Program-made: the position numbers and the translations under genes | Notes under the pieces: model-generated | Told to the model about the DNA's origin: nothing | The model's input: only the letters and a program-made list of their open reading frames with translations | Databases searched by the model: none | In this document: piece after piece, positions 49,952-58,984 of the stretch | Layout of the letters: every line of letters begins with the position of its first letter | Numbering within the stretch: the stretch's first letter is position 1 | Origin: JALELF01 sp964473455 | Lineage (GTDB): Bacteria; Bacillota_I; Bacilli_A; RF39; UBA660 | Reading direction: 5' to 3' | Assembly: GCA_964473455.1 (NCBI GenBank) | Contig: CAYYQX010000003.1 | Location: 71,009 to 135,008, forward strand | Length of the DNA: 64,000 bases

Positions 49952-52096
49952 ATGAAACTTAGGGTAGACAAAAAAGATTTAGGAATATTTTTTATATTTG
50001 GATTTTTACTACTTTATTTTGTGGCAGTATTGGTTGTTAATGTGTCTTCTTTTGCCAATGATGGAACATTTAGTGGTTTAAATCCGGTTCCAGCTTTTCA
50101 AGAAGAATTAATTTGGCCAACGCTAATATTTTTTGTAGTAGCCTTAATCGGAATAATGACTAGTGTTTCATCTTTAATATTTGAACGTGAAAAAGGAATT
50201 GGAATAACTACTAATAAAAAAGATAAAGGATACTCAAGATGGGCAACTAAAAAAGAGTTGACAAAAGAACTAAAAGAAGTTTCGCCTTTTGCTTATAATA
50301 ATAAATATGCTGGAATACCTCTTATAAATGAGGGTAAAAGAATGTGGGTGGACGACGGTGAATATCACAACCTTATTATTGGTTCAACAGGTAGTGGAAA
50401 AACAGAAATGATTGTTCAGCCAATGGTAAAGATTTTAGCTAAAAAAGGCGAGTCGATGATTATAACTGACCCCAAAGGGGAAATATATGAGACAAACGCT
50501 GAAGAGCTAAGAGAAAGAGGATATAATGTAGTTTTATTAAACTTTCGTGATCCTCAAAAAGGTAGTGCATGGAATCCATTAACTCTGCCATATAACTTAC
50601 AAAAGGCTGGAAACAAGGATAAAGCTAATGAACTTTTAGATGATTTAGCTATGAATATTTTGTATGATGAAAAATCACAAAATCAAGATCCATTTTGGGA
50701 AAGAACTTCAGCGGACTATTTTGCTGGTATAGCTCTTGGGTTATTTGAAGACGCTAAAGAAGATGAGATAAACTTAAACAGTATTAACTTAGTAACAACA
50801 ATAGGAGAGGATAGATGCGGCGCTAGTACTTATATCAAAGAGTACTTTAAGTTAAAAGATCCTTCTAGTCCAGCATATATAAATGTAGCTTCAACAATCA
50901 ATGCTCCAAGTGATACTAAAGGTAGTATATTATCTGTATTTAAGCAAAAAATTAAACTGTTTTCTTCAAGAGAAAATATAAGTGAAATGCTTTCTCACAG
51001 TGATTTTGATCTGCACGATATTGGTAAGAAAAAAACAGCTGTGTTTTTAGTAATTCAAGATGAAAAAAAGACTTACCACTCTTTAGTTACAATATTTATT
51101 AAGCAGTGCTATGAAACACTAATAGATGTTGCTCAAGAAAACGGTGGGAAGTTGGCGTTTAAAACCAACTTTATATTAGATGAATTTGCTAACATGCCTC
51201 CGCTAAAAGACGTTACAACAATGATTACGGCAGCTCGTAGTAGAAAAATAAGATTTACGTTGATTATCCAAAACTTTGCGCAATTAACGCAAGTTTACGG
51301 TAAAGAAAATGGCGACACTATTAAAGGAAACTGTGGTAACTTAATTTACTTAATAAGTAGTGAACTTGCTGCTTTGGAAGAGATTAGTAAAATGTGTGGT
51401 GAAGTAAAATCAAAAGAAAAAGACAAAACCGCTTCAACACCATTAGTAACAATAAGTGACTTACAAAGAATGCCAAAATGGTCAATTATTTTAATGAGAG
51501 TTAGAATGATGCCTTTTAAAACAAAGCTAACTCCAAACTTTGTAATGAATGAGAATGGATACTGGGGTAAAAGATATGCTAAGGCAAAATATCTTGAACG
51601 TGAAAAAAAGTCTGTTTCAGTTTTTGATTTAAAAGAATTTGTAGAAAAAAACAAAAAAAACACTATGCCTGATTTTGGAGGTATGCCGGGAGGGTTTGGA
51701 GGTATGCCAGGTGGATTTGGTGGGATGCCAACATTTGGCGACAAAGGAATTCCATCTGTTTTCTCGCCTAGAAAAGAAGGTAAAGAAGAACTTGATATTG
51801 ATGCTTTAATTAAGAAGGTTGATGCGAAGATTGCTGAAATTGAAGAAGAAGAGAAACAAGAAAAGGCTTCAATCAAACCGGCTAATGTATTAGAGGCAAA
51901 GGAAGCATTAGTAGAAGAAAATCCAGCTGTGAAAGAAGAATTACCTATTAAACCTATTGAAAAGGAAGTTCAACTTAAAAAACCAGAAATACAAAAAGAA
52001 GAGAAAAAGATAAAAGAAGCTCCTATAACAAAAGAAGGAACAGATAGTGTTACTGACGATCAATTCTTTGATGATTTCTTTAGTAATGAAGAGTAA
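49952..52096 (+). CDS. VirD4/TraG-type coupling ATPase
   Basis: 714 residues. Two membrane helices (about 11-33 and 55-77), Walker A GSTGSGKT at 144-151, ITDPKGEIYETNAEELRERGY and Walker B NFILDEFANMP are classic TraG/VirD4 features. The C-terminus is added: FGGMPGGF repeats (about 570-592) with Gly-Met-Pro, then a Lys/Glu-rich region ending TDDQFFDDFFSNEE. The coupling protein recruits DNA or protein substrates to the T4SS; no relaxase is present, so protein export is a serious alternative. Terminator follows. Confidence 0.93.
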   Translation: MKLRVDKKDLGIFFIFGFLLLYFVAVLVVNVSSFANDGTFSGLNPVPAFQEELIWPTLIFFVVALIGIMTSVSSLIFEREKGIGITTNKKDKGYSRWATKKELTKELKEVSPFAYNNKYAGIPLINEGKRMWVDDGEYHNLIIGSTGSGKTEMIVQPMVKILAKKGESMIITDPKGEIYETNAEELRERGYNVVLLNFRDPQKGSAWNPLTLPYNLQKAGNKDKANELLDDLAMNILYDEKSQNQDPFWERTSADYFAGIALGLFEDAKEDEINLNSINLVTTIGEDRCGASTYIKEYFKLKDPSSPAYINVASTINAPSDTKGSILSVFKQKIKLFSSRENISEMLSHSDFDLHDIGKKKTAVFLVIQDEKKTYHSLVTIFIKQCYETLIDVAQENGGKLAFKTNFILDEFANMPPLKDVTTMITAARSRKIRFTLIIQNFAQLTQVYGKENGDTIKGNCGNLIYLISSELAALEEISKMCGEVKSKEKDKTASTPLVTISDLQRMPKWSIILMRVRMMPFKTKLTPNFVMNENGYWGKRYAKAKYLEREKKSVSVFDLKEFVEKNKKNTMPDFGGMPGGFGGMPGGFGGMPTFGDKGIPSVFSPRKEGKEELDIDALIKKVDAKIAEIEEEEKQEKASIKPANVLEAKEALVEENPAVKEELPIKPIEKEVQLKKPEIQKEEKKIKEAPITKEGTDSVTDDQFFDDFFSNEE

Positions 52097-52097
52097 T

Positions 52098-52122
52098 AGA
52101 AGTGAGGCAACTCATTTCTTTT
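52098..52122 (+). terminator. Terminator closing the T4SS locus
   Basis: AGAAGTGAG (52098-52106), loop GCAA, CTCATTTCT (52111-52119), then TTTT. Confidence 0.7.
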
Positions 52123-52137
52123 AGTTTATATAAGTGA

Positions 52138-52143
52138 TATAAT
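52138..52143 (+). promoter_or_regulatory. Extended -10 promoter for rmuC
   Basis: TGATATAAT (TATAAT 52138-52143, TG 52135-52136), 18 nt before the rmuC ATG. Confidence 0.55.
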
Positions 52144-52160
52144 TAGAATGGAGGTTATAT

Positions 52161-53225
52161 ATGGAATATTTAATAATTGTAATCTTAATCATTATTCTAA
52201 TGTTACTGTTGTTACTTGTTTTTAAATCGAAAAATGAAGCAAGTATTACAGAAAGATTAGGAAAATTAGAAATAAATGTTATTAAAGAAGTAAGTGAATT
52301 TAAAAGCTCGTTTGCCAAAGAATTAAGAGAAGAGTTTAGTAAATTAAAAGAAATTATTGAAAAAAAACTAGCTGATATAAATGATAGAGTTAACGAAAAA
52401 ATAGATGAGAATTTTAAAAATAGTAATAAGATATTTATATCAATATTAGAACGTTTGGCAACAATTGATGAGGCTCAAAAGAAAATTGATAGTTTATCTG
52501 GAGATATTGTTTCGCTTCAAAACATTTTGACAGATAAAAAAACAAGAGGTATCTTTGGAGAAGTTAATTTAACTAATATTCTTTTTAATGTGTTTGGAAG
52601 TAACGACAAAATATATAAGTTACAATATCCTTTTGATAATGGAACGATAGTAGACTGTGCTTTGTTTGCCCCAGAACCGTTAGGAATTGTTGGAATAGAT
52701 TCAAAATTTCCATTAGAAAATTATCGTAAAATGATTGATAAGGAAGCAAGCAAAGAAGCAAGAGAAATAGCGTTTAAACTTTTTAGAAGTGATGTTAAAA
52801 AACACATTGATGCCATAAGTGAAAAGTATATTATTAAGGATGTAACATCTGATCAAGCAATCATGTTTATCCCAGCGGAAGCAATTTTTGCTGAAATCAA
52901 TGCCTACCACCAAGATATAATTGAATATGCTTATAAGAATAGAGTATGGTTAGCTAGTCCAACAACGCTAATAAGTACTCTTACAACGATTCAAGTGATA
53001 TTAAAAAATATCGAGAGGGATAAATATACTAGTATTATTCATCAAGAATTAAATGCTTTGAGTGTTGAATTCTCAAGATACAAATTAAGATGGGATAAAC
53101 TATATAAATCAATTGAAACTGTTTCAAAAGATGTGAAAGATATTTATACAACTACTGATAAGATTACTAAAAAGTTTGAGACCATCAATCAAGTACAAAT
53201 AGAAAATAAAGAAGAAATAAGGTAA
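52161..53225 (+). CDS. rmuC: RmuC-family DNA recombination protein
   Basis: 354 residues. N-terminal membrane helix (YLIIVILIIILMLLLLLVF), coiled coil (KEVSEFKSSFAKELREEFSKLKEI), then the RmuC nuclease-like domain with KKTRGIFGEVNL, GTIVDCALFAP, GIDSKFPLENY and PTTLISTLTTIQVI. RmuC limits recombination at inverted repeats; the restriction-endonuclease-like core is inferred from the family. SD GGAGG. First gene of the block right of the T4SS locus. Confidence 0.9.
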   Translation: MEYLIIVILIIILMLLLLLVFKSKNEASITERLGKLEINVIKEVSEFKSSFAKELREEFSKLKEIIEKKLADINDRVNEKIDENFKNSNKIFISILERLATIDEAQKKIDSLSGDIVSLQNILTDKKTRGIFGEVNLTNILFNVFGSNDKIYKLQYPFDNGTIVDCALFAPEPLGIVGIDSKFPLENYRKMIDKEASKEAREIAFKLFRSDVKKHIDAISEKYIIKDVTSDQAIMFIPAEAIFAEINAYHQDIIEYAYKNRVWLASPTTLISTLTTIQVILKNIERDKYTSIIHQELNALSVEFSRYKLRWDKLYKSIETVSKDVKDIYTTTDKITKKFETINQVQIENKEEIR

Positions 53226-53280
53226 CTAACAAGTGCCTTTTTTTATAAACTGTGATATCATTATGATAGGTGATACAGTA

Positions 53281-55374
53281 ATGAAAGAACAAATAATTGA
53301 CTTGCTGAAAAAAGAAAATAAAGCATATACCGTAGATGAATTAGCCAAGATGTTAGAATTAAATAATTTTAAAGGTTTTGAAGCTTTAATAAAAGAATTA
53401 AATGTTTTAGAAGACGAATTAATAATATATAGGACTAAGAAAGACAAATACATGTTGCTTTCAAATTCCAATCTAAAAATAGGAACAATGGCCTCTAATA
53501 AAAAAGGCTTTGGTTTTGTTGTGGTTAATGGTGAAGAAGATATATATATATCTAGTGAAAATATGAATGAAGCAATTCATGGAGATAAAGTAGTAGTTGA
53601 GATAATTAGTAAAAAAGGAATTGATTTTGAAGGAAGAATTGTCAAAATAGTTGAAAGAAAAATTAAACAATTAGTTGGTGAATTTGTCACTATTAAGAAT
53701 AAACACTATTTGAAATTAGATGAAGAAAAAATTAGGCTTTCCATATTAATAGATGAAAAAAACACTCTTGGGGCAGTAGATGGGCATAAGGTTTTGGTAA
53801 AGATTGGTAAGAAAATCGGAAAAAACGAATACATTGGTCAAATAATAAAAATATTTGGTCATAAAGATGATCCGGGAGTTGATGTTTTATCAATTGCGGC
53901 CAAATATGAAATAAAGGATGAATTTTCAAAAGAAGTAGAAGAAGAAGTAAACAACATTTTAAACGAAGTAAGTGAAAAAGAATTAGTTGGCAGAACTGAC
54001 CTTAGAAGTAAAATGATATTTACAATTGATGGAAGCGACACTAAAGATATTGATGATGCGATTTCTATAGATATCCTACCTAATAATAATTATTTACTTG
54101 GTGTTCATATTGCTGATGTTAGTTATTATGTTAGAGAGAACACTAAATTAGACGCAGAAGCATATGAAAGAGGCACAAGCGTTTACTTGGCTGACAGAGT
54201 AATTCCGATGCTGCCACATAAATTATCTAACGGTATATGTTCTTTAAATGAAGGTGTTGACAGATTAACTGTTAGCTGTGATATGGAAATAAATCAAACT
54301 GGAGAAATCGTAAACTATAATATTTACGAAAGTGTTATTAACAGTAAAAAGAAAATGAATTACAAATCTGTTAATGAGATTTTAGAAAACAATAAAGTTG
54401 TCGAAGGTTATGAACCTTTCATAGATGTATTAAAACAAATGCATGAGCTTTCTAAAATTGTACGAAAATATAAAATTAATAGAGGATATATTGATTTTGA
54501 AGTAGATGAAGCAAAAATAAAAGTAAATGAAAGCGGAGAAGCAATAGATGTTATAAAAAGAGAGCGCGGAGTTGGTGAAAACTTAATAGAAGATTTTATG
54601 ATATGCGCTAATGAAACTGTTGCGACACACATTTATAATATGGATTTACCTTTTGTATATCGTGTTCACGGAGTGCCTAGTAAAGAAAAAATGGACAACT
54701 TTATTAGATTTATTAGCCTTTTTGGATACAAATTAGAAGGAAACTTTAATAAAATAAGACCAAAAGATGTTCAAAAAATAATAAGTCAATTAAAAGACAA
54801 GAAAGAGTTTAAATCATTATCTTCAATGCTACTTAGAAGTATGCAAAAAGCAGTATATGATAAAAAAAATATTGGGCATTTTGGTTTGGCAAGTACTTGT
54901 TATACTCATTTTACTTCTCCTATTAGGAGATATCCTGATACAACAGTGCACAGGCTATTAAGAACTTATTTGTTTGACAAAAATATTACCTCTGAGACTG
55001 TAAAATACTGGGATAACAAGTTACCTTTTTTAACAGAACATTCTTCTTATAAAGAACAAATGTCTGTTGAATGTGAACGTGAAGTAGATGATATGAAGAT
55101 GGCTGAATATATGATGAAACATATTGGAGAAGAATTTGTTGGAACGGTTAATGGAGTAATGAATTTTGGGATGTTCATAATTTTAGATAATCTAATCGAA
55201 GGATTGGTTAGAGTAGATTCTATTAAGAATGATTTTTATACGCTAGATGGTATGAGTCAAACGCTAAGAGGAAAAAACGGTAACAACAGCTATAGAATTG
55301 GTGATGTTGTAAAAGTCAAAGTAACGAATGCTAACAAAGAAAATAAAACAATAGATTTTGAGTTGGTAAAATGA
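53281..55374 (+). CDS. rnr: Ribonuclease R (RNB-family 3'-5' exoribonuclease)
   Basis: 697 residues from ATG 53281 (SD AGGTGA, 53267-53272); an upstream frame from 53233 lacks one. Winged-helix start (YTVDELAKMLELNNFKGFEALIKEL), cold-shock domains, the RNB catalytic core with IDGSDTKDIDDAI (the Asp cluster) and YTHFTSPIRRYPD, and a C-terminal S1 domain (FVGTVNGVMNFGMFIIL). Degrades structured RNA and helps tmRNA and rRNA quality control. The C-terminal Lys-rich tail usual in other RNase R is short. Overlaps the next gene by 4 bp. Confidence 0.96.
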   Translation: MKEQIIDLLKKENKAYTVDELAKMLELNNFKGFEALIKELNVLEDELIIYRTKKDKYMLLSNSNLKIGTMASNKKGFGFVVVNGEEDIYISSENMNEAIHGDKVVVEIISKKGIDFEGRIVKIVERKIKQLVGEFVTIKNKHYLKLDEEKIRLSILIDEKNTLGAVDGHKVLVKIGKKIGKNEYIGQIIKIFGHKDDPGVDVLSIAAKYEIKDEFSKEVEEEVNNILNEVSEKELVGRTDLRSKMIFTIDGSDTKDIDDAISIDILPNNNYLLGVHIADVSYYVRENTKLDAEAYERGTSVYLADRVIPMLPHKLSNGICSLNEGVDRLTVSCDMEINQTGEIVNYNIYESVINSKKKMNYKSVNEILENNKVVEGYEPFIDVLKQMHELSKIVRKYKINRGYIDFEVDEAKIKVNESGEAIDVIKRERGVGENLIEDFMICANETVATHIYNMDLPFVYRVHGVPSKEKMDNFIRFISLFGYKLEGNFNKIRPKDVQKIISQLKDKKEFKSLSSMLLRSMQKAVYDKKNIGHFGLASTCYTHFTSPIRRYPDTTVHRLLRTYLFDKNITSETVKYWDNKLPFLTEHSSYKEQMSVECEREVDDMKMAEYMMKHIGEEFVGTVNGVMNFGMFIILDNLIEGLVRVDSIKNDFYTLDGMSQTLRGKNGNNSYRIGDVVKVKVTNANKENKTIDFELVK

Positions 55375-56165
55375 AAGAGTTTGTCAAAAAAATAATCAAT
55401 ATTTTGTCAAAACCAGACATGAAAATATTGCCTGGTAATATTGCTTTTTTTATGGTTTTATCAATAGTTCCCATTATAACTTTAATCGGAGTTGTTTCAA
55501 GCTTGATTAGTGTTCCAACAACAACACTAACTAATTTCATGAATGGTTATTTTCCACAGGCAATTAATAATATTTTGATTCCTTATTTTAGCGGAGAAGG
55601 TGTTGATTTAAATATTATTATTTTTACAATTGCAGGATTTTGGATTGCGAGTAATGGTTGTAATGCGATTATTATTGCTTCAAATAAACTTTATGATATA
55701 ACAGACAGTAATTATTTAAAACGAAAAATAAAAGCTATTAATATGACGATATTACTGATTATTTTAATTGTATTTATGCTTATTTTTATTGGTTTTGGAA
55801 ACAAAATAGTTGGCTTTTTAACAGATAATTTTTTAAAAGACTTTAAACAAGTGGTTTATTATATATATTTATTTATTAAATGGCCTATTGGCATCAGCTT
55901 CATATTTTTTGTTGTAAAACTTCTTTATACAATTGCCCCAGACAAACAAATCCCTAGTAGATGTGTGAATAAAGGAGCAGCTTTTACTACAGTAGGCTGG
56001 TTATGCGCTACTACTTTATATGGCTATTATGTTACAAATATATCTAATTATACAGTTTTTTATGGGGGACTATCAGGAATAATAATTTTAATGCTTTGGA
56101 TATTTATGATATCGTTTATTTTTGTCGTAGGAATAACAATAAACAAAGCCAATTACGATAATTAA
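55371..56165 (+). CDS. YihY/UPF0761 family membrane protein
   Basis: 264 residues with about six hydrophobic helices. LPGNIAFFMVLSIVPIITLIG and FWIASNGCNAIIIASNKLY and GGLSGIIILMLWIFMISFIFVVG are typical of the YihY/BrkB family; once labelled tRNA-processing RNase BN, the family is now considered a membrane protein of unknown role. Translation coupled to rnr (ATGA). Confidence 0.85.
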   Translation: MKEFVKKIINILSKPDMKILPGNIAFFMVLSIVPIITLIGVVSSLISVPTTTLTNFMNGYFPQAINNILIPYFSGEGVDLNIIIFTIAGFWIASNGCNAIIIASNKLYDITDSNYLKRKIKAINMTILLIILIVFMLIFIGFGNKIVGFLTDNFLKDFKQVVYYIYLFIKWPIGISFIFFVVKLLYTIAPDKQIPSRCVNKGAAFTTVGWLCATTLYGYYVTNISNYTVFYGGLSGIIILMLWIFMISFIFVVGITINKANYDN

Positions 56166-56218
56166 TGTTTACGAAAGCTAATTATTATAGTATAATAATT
56201 TAAAGTAAAGGTGATTTT

Positions 56219-57436
56219 ATGCGTGTTTATACTAGTGTTGATATTGGATCAGATACTATAAAAGTCATTGTATGTGAGTTTTTTAATAATAAATTAAATT
56301 TATTGACAGTAAAAACCGTTAAGACTCTTGGAATAAAAAAAGGTTTGATAGTTGATGTTGCTTTAGTTAAAGAAAGCTTAATGAACGCTATTCAAGAGGT
56401 TAATAAAGCTCTTGGAATAAAAATTGATAGGGTATTAACCAATGTACCGAGTTATTTAGCTGAGTTTAGTGTGACAACAGGAACAACATCAATAAGCGAA
56501 ATGGTTAGTTCAAAAGATATAGTGAATTCTATAAAAAACGCCTATTCTTCATACAAAAAGAATGGTTATGACATTTTGACTTTTTTACCAATAGATTTTA
56601 AAGTAGACGGAAGAACAATAAAAGATCCACGAAATATTATTGGAAGCAAATTAGAAGTTCGTGGAGTAATAATCTCTCTTCCAGAAAAAAATATCTACTC
56701 AGTTATAGGCCTTTTTGAATCAATTGGCATAAAAGTAGTCGATATTTCAATTAATGGTCTAAGTAACTATTATGCGTTAAAAGAAAGAGAATCAAATCTT
56801 AAAGCAGGCTTGATAGTTGATATTGGTAAAGAAACAACCAATGTTTCACTTTTTAACAAAGGAATTATGATAAAGGACTTCACCTTACAACTTGGTGGGG
56901 ACGATATAGACAACGATATCGCATACATTTATAGATTAGAAAAAGAAGACGCTAGAACAATTAAGGAAGCTTTTTCGCTTACTACTCCAGAAATGTTAGA
57001 CATAAAAGAAACCTACAACATAGTTAATAAATTAAATGAAACAGTTATGATAAATAAGAGAGAACTTAGTGAAATTATTAATTCTAGAGTAGAACAAATT
57101 CTTGGTTTAATTAAAAACAAGCTAAATGACTTGGCAAACAAAGAAATTGGTTATATAATAATAAGTGGAGGAACAAGTAATGTTTTAGATTTTCAAAAAT
57201 TAGCGTCTAAAATATTAGAGATGAAATGTTCTTTAGGAAAAATAAATATAATAGGTATTAGAGAAAATAGATATTCTGTTGCGCTTGGAAACATACTTTA
57301 CTTTATAGAAAAATCAGAACTAAAAGGTGAAAAAATTGGTATGTTGAAAGAAGAAGACGAAAAAAATGTTTCTTCAATTAAAAAAGGTGTTGACATTAAT
57401 ATATTTAAGACATTTAAAGGGTTATTTGATGAATAG
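56219..57436 (+). CDS. ftsA: Cell division protein FtsA
   Basis: 405 residues. Actin fold: VYTSVDIGSDTIKVIV (phosphate 1), the 1C domain with LTNVPSYLAEFSVTTGTT, phosphate 2 LIVDIGKETTNVSLF and IIISGGTSNVLDF (adenosine). Anchors FtsZ filaments to the membrane. The C-terminus (KGVDINIFKTFKGLFDE) looks like an amphipathic membrane-targeting helix. TATAAT at 56191-56196 lies upstream. Eight bases before ftsZ. Confidence 0.94.
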   Translation: MRVYTSVDIGSDTIKVIVCEFFNNKLNLLTVKTVKTLGIKKGLIVDVALVKESLMNAIQEVNKALGIKIDRVLTNVPSYLAEFSVTTGTTSISEMVSSKDIVNSIKNAYSSYKKNGYDILTFLPIDFKVDGRTIKDPRNIIGSKLEVRGVIISLPEKNIYSVIGLFESIGIKVVDISINGLSNYYALKERESNLKAGLIVDIGKETTNVSLFNKGIMIKDFTLQLGGDDIDNDIAYIYRLEKEDARTIKEAFSLTTPEMLDIKETYNIVNKLNETVMINKRELSEIINSRVEQILGLIKNKLNDLANKEIGYIIISGGTSNVLDFQKLASKILEMKCSLGKINIIGIRENRYSVALGNILYFIEKSELKGEKIGMLKEEDEKNVSSIKKGVDINIFKTFKGLFDE

Positions 57437-57444
57437 GAGGAAAT

Positions 57445-58494
57445 ATGTTTGACTTGGAAATGGATCAATTAGCGAAAATAAAAGTAATAGGAGTTGGTGG
57501 TGGCGGAAATAACGCTATTCAACGAATGATTGATTCAGGGTTAAAAAATGTTGAGTTTATTGTTGCAAACACAGATTTGCAAGTTTTAAATAATTCTTCA
57601 GCAGATGTTAAAATACAACTTGGCGCAGAGCTTACTAATGGTCTTGGAGCCGGAGCTAATCCGGAAGTTGGTAAAAAGGCCGCTTTAGAATCAAAACCCG
57701 AAATAGAAGCCGCTTTAAATGGTGCCGACATGGTGTTTGTAACTTGTGGTATGGGTGGTGGAACAGGAACGGGAGCTGCTCCAGTCATAGCGCAAATTGC
57801 TCAAGAACTTGGGGCGCTTACTGTTGGAATAGTAACAAAACCTTTTTCTTTCGAAGGAAAAAGAAGAATGAGCCAAGCTCTTACTGGCCTTGATGAACTT
57901 AGAAAACATGTTGATACATTAATAGTTGTTCCAAATGATAGATTAAGAGAGATAATCGATAAGTCAACACCTCTTTTGGATTCATTTAAAGAGGTTGATA
58001 ATGTTCTTAGAACCGGAGTACAATCTATTTCAGACTTGATTGCTGTTGCCGGACTTATTAACTTAGATTTTGCAGACGTTAAAACCGTTATGGAAAAAAG
58101 AGGCGATGCTTTAATTGGCATAGGTATTGGAACAGGAGAGAATAGAGCAACCATTGCTGCCGAAGGCGCAGTATCTAGTCCACTTTTGGAAAGAAATATT
58201 GAAGGGGCAACTGATGCCATTATTAATGTTACTGGTGGACCTTCTTTAACTCTTTTTGAAGTAGAAGAAGCTGCCAATGTTATTAGAAGAACTTCAAATA
58301 CAGATATTAATACAATATTTGGGGCGATAATTTCTGAAAATTTAACTGATGAAATAATTGTAACTGTTATCGCAACAGGCTTTGAAGATAAACCAGATCC
58401 ACTATATAGTGCTTATGCTAGAAGAGAAGAAGAACCAACAGGTGATGATGATGGAGGAGCAGAGATTCCGTTCTTTAAAAGACGTGGATTTTAG
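57445..58494 (+). CDS. ftsZ: Cell division protein FtsZ
   Basis: 349 residues. Tubulin-like GTPase: VIGVGGGGNNAI at the start, signature GGGTGTG at 104-110, NDRLREIIDKS and NLDFADVKTVM (T7 synergy loop). Linker is short (acidic EEEPTGDDDGGAE) and the conserved tail EIPFFKRRGF binds FtsA. Forms the division ring. SD AGGAGG. The overall length is a little below the typical 380 because of the short linker. Confidence 0.97.
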   Translation: MFDLEMDQLAKIKVIGVGGGGNNAIQRMIDSGLKNVEFIVANTDLQVLNNSSADVKIQLGAELTNGLGAGANPEVGKKAALESKPEIEAALNGADMVFVTCGMGGGTGTGAAPVIAQIAQELGALTVGIVTKPFSFEGKRRMSQALTGLDELRKHVDTLIVVPNDRLREIIDKSTPLLDSFKEVDNVLRTGVQSISDLIAVAGLINLDFADVKTVMEKRGDALIGIGIGTGENRATIAAEGAVSSPLLERNIEGATDAIINVTGGPSLTLFEVEEAANVIRRTSNTDINTIFGAIISENLTDEIIVTVIATGFEDKPDPLYSAYARREEEPTGDDDGGAEIPFFKRRGF

Positions 58495-58520
58495 GTTGTG
58501 AATATTTCATAACTTTTTTC

Positions 58521-58590
58521 TTGCAATTTATAATGTTGTGTGATAATATTTTTTAAGTGATCCGCCAAAGGCTTTTGTGATCATAATATA
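58521..58590 (+). promoter_or_regulatory. rplS promoter and L19-type leader hairpin
   Basis: TTGCAA (58521-58526), 17-nt spacer, TAATAT (58544-58549) with extended TG; then a leader in which TGATC (58558-58562) pairs with GATCA (58579-58583) around GCC/GGC (58564-58566/58570-58572), resembling the r-protein L19 leader. Confidence 0.6.
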
Positions 58591-58607
58591 TAAGGAGAGT
58601 GAAAGAA

Positions 58608-58964
58608 GTGAATTTAGTTGATAAAATAACTAAAAATCAAATCAGAACAGATTTGCCAGAATTTAGAGTGGGAGATACTTTAATAGTTGGCTGGAACGTT
58701 ATCGAAGGAAAACGTGAAAGAGTTCAGGACTTTGAAGGAATTGTAATTAAGATTCAAAATGGCGGTGTTTCAAAAAACTTTACTGTTAGAAAACTATCAG
58801 CAGGTGTTGGTGTGGAAAGAACTTTTCCAATTAACTCACCAAAAATTGCTTATGTTAAATTAATAAAAGCAGGAAAAGTTAGAAGAGCCAAATTAACTTA
58901 TTTACGTGATTTAGCTAAAGTTCCAAGAATAAAAGAAAGAAGGGCAAGAAATAAGGCTGAATAA
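58608..58964 (+). CDS. rplS: 50S ribosomal protein L19
   Basis: 118 residues from GTG 58608, preferred to GTG 58599 because AAGGAG ends only one base before the latter. MNLVDKITKNQIRTDLPEFRVGDTL then RVQDFEGIVI, KNFTVRKLSAGVGVERTFP and KLTYLRDLAKVPRIKERR are L19 hallmarks. L19 sits at the 30S-50S interface. Located before lepB and rbgA, the usual Bacilli neighbourhood. Terminator overlaps its end. Confidence 0.97.
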   Translation: MNLVDKITKNQIRTDLPEFRVGDTLIVGWNVIEGKRERVQDFEGIVIKIQNGGVSKNFTVRKLSAGVGVERTFPINSPKIAYVKLIKAGKVRRAKLTYLRDLAKVPRIKERRARNKAE

Positions 58965-58977
58965 ACGCCTTATTTTT
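58951..58977 (+). terminator. Terminator overlapping the rplS stop
   Basis: ATAAGGC (58951-58957) pairs with GCCTTAT (58967-58973), then TTTTT; ends 8 nt before the lepB ATG. Confidence 0.75.
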
Positions 58978-58984
58978 ACTATTT

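Noticed and set aside
31455..52096. Integrative conjugative element
   Set aside because: No relaxase, integrase, oriT or att-like direct repeats seen; flanking right side is rmuC-rnr-ftsAZ. The left flank is hidden by the N gap, so this is a tentative rejection.
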